Assembly (NCBI GenBank): GCA_001295775.1
Contig: LJIA01000018.1
Location: forward strand, 115,097-179,096
Direction: 5' to 3'
Source: a beta proteobacterium AAP99
Lineage (GTDB): Bacteria; Pseudomonadota; Gammaproteobacteria; Burkholderiales; Burkholderiaceae_C
DNA length: 64,000 bases
Both the position numbers and the translations under genes were made by a program. The notes under the pieces are model-generated. The model did not search any database and had not been told where the DNA came from. It was given only the letters and a program-made list of their open reading frames with translations. This document shows, piece by piece, positions 59,881-64,000 of this stretch. Each line of letters opens with the position of its first letter. Positions within the stretch are counted from its first letter, which is position 1.

Positions 59881-60816
59881 ATGAACAAAATGCCTCTCCT
59901 CCTCCTGATCCACGCTGTATCTGCGGCCTGCCTGCTCGGCGCGGCAGCTCATGCGGCCAGCCCGGCCACCACCCCCTCGGCCGCGCCTGCCCCTTCCCCT
60001 GCGGCTTCAGGGCAAGGGCCGGTCATCGCCATGATCGCTGCCATCGGCGACCGCCTGCAGTACGTGCGCCAGAAGCAGCAGGTCGGCAGCCATCTGGAGC
60101 CCTACACGCGTGCGACGCTGCAGGTGCCGGACCAGACCCTGAACTGGGCCGCCTTGCGCGGGCTGGATCGCGCCATCAGTCAGCAGAACCCGCAGGCCAA
60201 ACGCGTGCTGCTGAATTTCCAGCCCAGCGAGGCGGACTACCAGCGCATCCTGAACGCCCGCAACGAGCAGCGCGGCGCCGTGACCACGGACGTGCTGCTG
60301 CCCTATCTGCGCGCCATGCCACAGCGCCAGGAGTGGGACCAGATCATGACCATCACGCCGGCCTACCGCTTCAGCGAGGTGAACGGCATGGGCAGCAAGT
60401 TCGCCGGCGTCGGTGTCTACGTGCAGCCGCTGGCCCGCCAGAGCGTGAACTTCTCCGATGGCGGCGGGCTGGCGGTGGATTCGATCGGCCCTGATGGTGA
60501 CGACACCACCTTCGCGCCGCGGCCCGGCGGCACCTGGGAGCGCACGCGTTCGAGCGTCTATGTGGCGCCGTACTTCTATTTCGAACTGACGACCTACGAC
60601 GCCAAGACCTTGCAGGTGCTCAAGCGCGAACAGCGGCTGGACTACCGCAAGCTCTACGACCGCAACGTGGCCGCGCTGGATGTGGGCAAGATGTTCACGC
60701 CGGAGCAGCTGTCCGAGCAGGTGGACCGGCTGGTGGAGAACTCGGTGGTGCGCGCCGTGCTGGGCGAAGGGCGCGTGGATCGCGGTGACGTGAAACCTGT
60801 GCCAAAGCAGAACTGA
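59881..60816 (+). CDS. Secreted protein of unknown function
   Basis: A 311-residue protein with a signal peptide (LLLLIHAVSAACLLGAAAHA), then a linker rich in Ala, Pro and Ser (ATTPSAAPAPSPAAS), then a globular part of about 260 residues. Features include IAAIGDRLQYVRQKQQVGSHLEPY, RFSEVNGMGSKFAGVGVYVQPL, and a stretch APYFYFELTTYDAKTLQVLKREQRLDYRKLYD that suggests an antiparallel beta structure. No catalytic motif stands out and I do not recognise the family. It stands alone, followed by a terminator at 60876-60910. Confidence 0.75.
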   Translation: MNKMPLLLLIHAVSAACLLGAAAHAASPATTPSAAPAPSPAASGQGPVIAMIAAIGDRLQYVRQKQQVGSHLEPYTRATLQVPDQTLNWAALRGLDRAISQQNPQAKRVLLNFQPSEADYQRILNARNEQRGAVTTDVLLPYLRAMPQRQEWDQIMTITPAYRFSEVNGMGSKFAGVGVYVQPLARQSVNFSDGGGLAVDSIGPDGDDTTFAPRPGGTWERTRSSVYVAPYFYFELTTYDAKTLQVLKREQRLDYRKLYDRNVAALDVGKMFTPEQLSEQVDRLVENSVVRAVLGEGRVDRGDVKPVPKQN

Positions 60817-60875
60817 GATTTGGCCGTTTTTGACCTAAATTGCATGGGTCTATAGGCCGTTTTACGCATATCTAT

Positions 60876-60910
60876 AGCGCTTCTTCCGGGTTTCGAAGAA
60901 GTGCTTTTTT
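60876..60910 (+). terminator. Rho-independent terminator between convergent genes
   Basis: agcgcttcttc (60876-60886) pairs with gaagaagtgct (60895-60905), with one G-U pair, around an 8-nt loop and is followed by five T. It serves the secreted-protein gene on the + strand. The flanks contain GGCCGTTTT and GGCCGAAAAT blocks resembling those at the borders of the 122-bp elements. Confidence 0.75.
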
Positions 60911-60926
60911 ATGGCCGAAAATTTAC

Positions 60927-61931
60927 TTACTCGAACCCGGCCGCGGCTAGCACGGCGGCTTCGCGCTCCGCACTCAGCCCGGCCTTGGTGATGGCACGCT
61001 CGGCCGGCGGCAGGCTGTGCAGCCACTGCAGGGTGTCCAGCACCGTCTGCAGCAGCGGGCGGATGCCGATGCCGGCGGCTTGGGCGCGGGAGGTGTCGGT
61101 CAGCGCCAGCCCGGCCGTGTCACCCTCCGGCGCCGCCCACACGGGCATGTCCGTCCAGGCGGCGATGCCGTGCTCATCGAGTGCCTGCGCATCCGCCCAG
61201 ACAAAGCGCGGTTGACGCGAGGTGGCGGCCGCGCAACTGGCCAGCAGCTCGCCGATGCTGAATTGCCCCGGGCTGCTTGCGGCATTGAAGGCACCGCTCG
61301 CGCCGGTGCGCAGCGCATACAGCGTGAAGGCGGCGAGATCGCGCACGTCGATGCACTGGATCGGGTCTTCCGGCGCGCCGGGTGCAAGGATGGGGTCGAA
61401 GTCGCTCGCGCGCTCCACCCGCGCCGGCCAGTAGGTGAAGCGCTGCGTCGGGTCATGCGGGCCGACGACAAGCCCGGGGCGGATGATCAGCGCAGCGTCG
61501 CCAAAGGCGTCTGTCACGGCCTGCTCGCACAGCGCCTTCAGCGGCCCGTAGGTGGTGGCGTCCACGGTGGTGGTGTCCGGCGTCTCGGTCTGGCCAAGCG
61601 GACTGCCTTCATGGTTGGGTGCCGCAAAGCTCGCGTAGACCGAGATCGTGGAGATGAATACATAGCGCTGCACGCGGCCAGCCAGCGCCGCGGTGCTCGC
61701 GCGCACTTCGCCGGGCAGGTAGCCGCAGGTGTCGATGACCGCATCCCACTGGCCGCTGGCCAGCGCACTGAGGTCGCTGCGGCGGTCGCCGATGAGCTGC
61801 TTCACATCGGCAAAGAGATTCGTGCCGCTCTGGCCGCGGTTGAAAACCGTGACCTCGTCGCCCGCCTGCAGCGCGGCCTGCACGATATGGCGGCCGACGA
61901 ATCGGCTGCCACCGAGCACCAATAGCTTCAT
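60927..61931 (-). CDS. NAD-dependent epimerase/dehydratase-like protein
   Basis: A 334-residue extended-SDR protein. The Rossmann start is LLVLGGSRFVGRHIVQAAL (GGxxFxG type). Later come RYVFISTISVYASF, TYGPLKALCEQAV (the YxxxK pair), RPGLVVGPHDPTQRFTYWPARV and CIDVRDLAAFTLYALR. The Y-x3-K catalytic pair is intact as Y-G-P-L-K. Substrate unknown; related proteins act on sugar nucleotides or are isoflavone-reductase-like. Last gene of a DUF3291-TetR-epimerase unit. Confidence 0.88.
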   Translation of the reverse strand: MKLLVLGGSRFVGRHIVQAALQAGDEVTVFNRGQSGTNLFADVKQLIGDRRSDLSALASGQWDAVIDTCGYLPGEVRASTAALAGRVQRYVFISTISVYASFAAPNHEGSPLGQTETPDTTTVDATTYGPLKALCEQAVTDAFGDAALIIRPGLVVGPHDPTQRFTYWPARVERASDFDPILAPGAPEDPIQCIDVRDLAAFTLYALRTGASGAFNAASSPGQFSIGELLASCAAATSRQPRFVWADAQALDEHGIAAWTDMPVWAAPEGDTAGLALTDTSRAQAAGIGIRPLLQTVLDTLQWLHSLPPAERAITKAGLSAEREAAVLAAAGFE

Positions 61932-61968
61932 GACTGTCTCCTCCGCAGTCGGCCGGCGCGTCGCCTGC

Positions 61969-62625
61969 TCAGCGCGTGCGGTCCGTGTGTTGTGATGCCG
62001 CGAGCATGCCCCGCAGCCCGTGCACGAACAAGCCGGCGGCCTGCTCGGCGTAGCGCGCCGCATCGTGCATTGGCGCGTCGGGCCGGGCGTCGGACTGTGC
62101 GCTGAATGCTGCTCCCAGTGGCGCATCGATCAGCCCGCGCAGCGCGGCGCGCATCGCAGGCAGCTGTGCCGTGTCAAGCGAAGGCGCAGCACCGGTGATG
62201 GCGCGGTCCAGCAGGTGCTCCAACCGCGCGATCTGCGGGGCCAACGCAGCCTGTGCGGCGGCGTCGAGCTGGCGCAGTTCATGCCGCAGCACCGCCGCGG
62301 CGTCCGCGTGTCGCGCGCCGAGCACGATCATGCGATGCATCAGCAGCGCCAGCCGGGCTTCGCCATCGAGATCGAGCTGATCGGCCTGCGCATGCACCTG
62401 CTGCAGCGCGTCGGTCAGGCTCTGCAGATGCTCGGCCAGAAGCGCGTGGAGCAGCGCCTGCTTGTTCGGAAAGTAGTGGTAAAGCCGCGCCTTGGAACCG
62501 GCAGTCACCACGGCCAGTTGCGCGATACCCGTGGCCGCGTAGCCCTGCGCCGCAAACAGCTGCGCGGCGGCACGCAGCAGGGCGGCGCGCTTGTCGGCGT
62601 GGTCGGGGGCGATCGGGCGCGCCAT
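61969..62625 (-). CDS. TetR/AcrR-family transcriptional regulator
   Basis: A 218-residue TetR protein. DNA-binding region: KRAALLRAAAQLFAAQGYAATGIAQLAVVTAGSKARLYHYFPNKQALLHALL. The remaining helices form the ligand/dimer domain. It lies between the DUF3291 and epimerase genes on one strand, and a perfect 18-bp palindrome upstream of the operon (63244-63261) is a likely site for autoregulation. Confidence 0.9.
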   Translation of the reverse strand: MARPIAPDHADKRAALLRAAAQLFAAQGYAATGIAQLAVVTAGSKARLYHYFPNKQALLHALLAEHLQSLTDALQQVHAQADQLDLDGEARLALLMHRMIVLGARHADAAAVLRHELRQLDAAAQAALAPQIARLEHLLDRAITGAAPSLDTAQLPAMRAALRGLIDAPLGAAFSAQSDARPDAPMHDAARYAEQAAGLFVHGLRGMLAASQHTDRTR

Positions 62626-62642
62626 GGTGTGCGGTGCGCGCC

Positions 62643-63155
62643 TCAGCGTTGGATGAGCGCACCCGAAGGCGAGAGCGCATGCTTGAAGCCGAATGCCTGG
62701 GGGCTGGGGCCGCGCTCTCCCAGCCAGCGCAGGCGCTCAATGCCCTGCGCTGGTGTGGGCAGCGTGCCCGCCGGAACCCACCAGAGCGCCACGGGCGGCG
62801 TGCCGGGCGCGAACTCAGGCAGGTGCGCGACCGCCTGGGGCCACGGAACGAACCAGTCCTTGCGCCGCGCAAACACCGGCCCATGGGCGCTGCGGTAGGT
62901 GAACTGCTGCAGGCTCGCCATGTCGCGCCAGACACTCATGTTGAACAGCACGTTCGGGTCGGCGAACTCGCGCTGCAGCGGGTCCCGGCTGTCCGTCATG
63001 TAGCGCCACACGAACCCAGGCGAGACGTCGGCCAGCGCGTTGATTTCATCGATTGCATCGGCAAATTCGCGCATCTCCGGCGAATTCACGGGAAATCGAC
63101 CGTACGCGAGATTGATCTGGGCCAAGTGCCAGGTCTCCGACGGGATGGGTTGCAT
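62643..63155 (-). CDS. DUF3291 domain protein
   Basis: A 170-residue protein of the DUF3291 family (ABM-like ferredoxin fold). Marks are WHLAQINLAYGRFPVNSPEM, SPGFVWRYM and FNMSVWRDMASLQQFTYRSAHGPVFARRKDWF, a pattern shared with heme-degrading/monooxygenase-like dimeric alpha-beta barrels. Function not established. First gene of the operon that includes the TetR regulator; the gap to that gene is 17 bases. Confidence 0.85.
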   Translation of the reverse strand: MQPIPSETWHLAQINLAYGRFPVNSPEMREFADAIDEINALADVSPGFVWRYMTDSRDPLQREFADPNVLFNMSVWRDMASLQQFTYRSAHGPVFARRKDWFVPWPQAVAHLPEFAPGTPPVALWWVPAGTLPTPAQGIERLRWLGERGPSPQAFGFKHALSPSGALIQR

Positions 63156-63416
63156 GGGGCTTGGGGGCGTAAGGGTTAACGGCCGATGGGCGGCTGGGAT
63201 GAGGTGTCAGGACTCGCAAACAGAGCAGTCGCCCAATAAGTTAATTGATCGACCGATCAATGAATAGAGTCCTGTCCTCGAGCCGCAAGGTGCATCAGCG
63301 AGGGTGCGGGGGGGCGACGGGCCCAGTCGCTCCCGGACGCACGTCCGGCTGCCGGCGCGGGCTCGGAGTTCGAGGCGCGGCTCAAGGCGAATCGGCGCCC
63401 AGACGCACCCGGCAAA
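63156..63416. other. Intergenic region upstream of DUF3291, before the tRNA promoter
   Basis: A gap of 261 bases before the tRNA promoter. It contains the 18-bp palindrome at 63244-63261 and a small hairpin, ccggac (63333-63338) with gtccgg (63343-63348). No gene is seen. Confidence 0.45.
63244..63261. promoter_or_regulatory. Palindromic operator candidate for the DUF3291-TetR-epimerase operon
   Basis: attgatcg and cgatcaat form a perfect 18-bp palindrome with a 2-base centre, about 90 bases before the DUF3291 start. Length and symmetry suit a TetR dimer; the TetR encoded in the same operon is the natural candidate. Not tested. Confidence 0.6.
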
Positions 63417-63445
63417 TTGACAGCGGCCTCGCAAATGCCCATAAT
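63417..63445 (+). promoter_or_regulatory. Sigma-70 promoter of the tRNA-tuf operon
   Basis: TTGACA (63417-63422), a 17-base spacer and CATAAT (63440-63445), followed by the GC-rich ctcggg that marks promoters of stable RNA genes under stringent control. It lies 70 bases before the tRNA-Tyr gene and is the best promoter match in the window. Confidence 0.8.
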
Positions 63446-63515
63446 CTCGGGTTCTTCCGACGCGGCGCGCCGGGCGAGTTTGCGAACTCGCAAAGCGAGC
63501 CGATGTGCGTGTTGC

Positions 63516-63601
63516 GGAGGGGTGCCCGAGTGGCTAAAGGGGGCAGACTGTAAATCTGTTGGCTTACGCCTACGCTGGTTCGAATCCAGCCTCCTCCACC
63601 A
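63516..63601 (+). tRNA. tRNA-Tyr (anticodon GTA)
   Basis: An 86-base class II tRNA. Acceptor arms ggagggg and ctcctcc pair over 7 bases (one G-U), the anticodon loop is ctgtaaa with GTA at 63550-63552, there is a long variable arm (ggcttacgcc), the T arm is gctggttcgaatccagc, and the CCA end is encoded. Confidence 0.97.
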
Positions 63602-63703
63602 ACCCAACGTGTCGGAAAAGACCAAGCCAGCTCCGGTGTCGGGGCGGGTGGGTCCGAGTGGTCTGCGGTGCTGCCCTTGCGGGCCGCGCTGCAGAAGCGG
63701 CAG

Positions 63704-63777
63704 GCGGGAGTAGTTCAATGGCAGAACCTTAGCCTTCCAAGCTAATGACGCGGGTTCGATTCCCGTCTCCCGCTCCA
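63704..63777 (+). tRNA. tRNA-Gly (anticodon TCC)
   Basis: A 74-base tRNA. Acceptor gcgggag pairs with ctcccgc, the anticodon loop cttccaa sits on a ttagc/gctaa stem with TCC at 63736-63738, the T arm is cgggttcgattcccg, and CCA is encoded. Second of three tRNAs ahead of tuf. Confidence 0.97.
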
Positions 63778-63830
63778 GCGCCCGGTCAAGCAGTTTTCGA
63801 TGTCGCGCCGACTGCCGGTGCGCATCAGAT

Positions 63831-63905
<75 letters not shown>

Positions 63906-63951
63906 CTTCTCTTCGAAGCAAAACCAACGTTCTTTTCAGGAGCTGTCGGAA

Positions 63952-64000
63952 ATGGCAAAAGGCAAGTTTGAGCGCACCAAGCCGCACGTCAACGTGGGCA
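63952..64000 (+). CDS. tuf: Elongation factor Tu (start only; continues beyond window)
   Basis: Only the first 16 codons are in the window. They read MAKGKFERTKPHVNVG, the invariant start of bacterial EF-Tu, the GTPase that brings aminoacyl-tRNA to the ribosome. AGGAG lies 9 bases before the ATG. Position behind tRNA-Tyr, tRNA-Gly and tRNA-Thr is the classical tufB arrangement. Confidence 0.97.
   Translation, partial: MAKGKFERTKPHVNVG

Noticed and set aside
63818..63830. A further copy of the GCGCATCAG loop core between tRNA-Gly and tRNA-Thr
   Set aside because: Only about 10 bases match and no stem or flanking blocks are present; chance is likely.

Overview
The window is about 64 kb of dense, GC-rich DNA, almost all of it coding. 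It looks like the chromosome of a betaproteobacterium, most likely of the order Burkholderiales. The evidence is a DUF3683-type FAD/Fe-S dehydrogenase of about 1350 residues, the order cysI-DUF934-cysH-cysD-cysN with an APS-type reductase, the pterin block folB / FolM-like SDR / NDUFAF7-like methyltransferase near ttcA and cca, and a tRNA-Tyr, tRNA-Gly, tRNA-Thr, tuf cluster at the right end. I see no CRISPR array, prophage, rRNA gene or intact insertion sequence.

Layout. (1) 1-6.2 kb: the 3' part of an NhaR-like LysR regulator gene, two translationally coupled non-heme iron dioxygenase genes, and the large D-lactate-dehydrogenase-like flavo-iron-sulfur protein. (2) 6.6-25.1 kb: a sulfur-acquisition region of nineteen genes, all on the + strand. 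It holds a first sulfate-binding protein; the sulfonate genes ssuE, ssuA, ssuA, ssuD, a VOC gene, ssuC and ssuB; a degenerate EAL-domain gene; a second sulfate-binding protein with cysT, cysW and cysA; a rhodanese gene; then cysI, DUF934, cysH, cysD and cysN. Together these import sulfate and alkanesulfonates, desulfonate the latter, activate sulfate to APS, and reduce APS to sulfite and sulfite to sulfide. (3) 25-33.6 kb: a serine hydrolase, a nested-palindrome repeat, a YqaA-type membrane protein, ilvA, a small secreted protein, a 5'-nucleotidase, queF, an MscS channel and ttcA. (4) 33.7-45.6 kb: a divergent pair of a membrane J-domain protein and HscC (Hsp70), then folB, a FolM-like reductase, an NDUFAF7-like methyltransferase, a hybrid histidine kinase, cca, glmU and a DUF6279 lipoprotein. 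(5) 45.6-50.9 kb: a small membrane protein and a sodium:solute symporter, a frameshifted D-lactate dehydrogenase gene, a short asparaginase, and a TetR regulator divergent from a fasciclin-domain protein with a palindrome between them. (6) 50.9-55.8 kb: two photolyase-family genes with different architectures, two SDR/VOC genes and a second rhodanese. (7) 55.9-63.2 kb: a Pat-type protein acetyltransferase next to an AcuC-like deacetylase, a secreted protein of unknown function, and a DUF3291 / TetR / epimerase operon with an upstream palindrome. (8) 63.4-64 kb: a strong promoter, three tRNAs and the start of tuf.

Non-coding structure. Two families of dispersed repeats stand out. One is a gap-free 122-bp intergenic element present three times (2017, 49187 on the minus strand, 54604), with a central hairpin whose stem changes in a compensatory way while part of its loop is kept. 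The other is a palindromic element of about 69 bp (26854, 32549), whose 49-bp core also lies in frame inside the methyltransferase gene at 39155-39203. The loop core of the first family resembles part of the second. A separate element of about 200 bp with terminal inverted repeats and two perfect internal palindromes lies at 26927-27127.

I found no wholly new multigene system that I can defend. The best candidates for new biology are the repeat families, the unusual members of the sulfur region (anchored SsuA, VOC protein, degenerate EAL protein), the photolyase pair with a permuted-looking partner, and the J-domain protein that lacks the histidine of its HPD motif.
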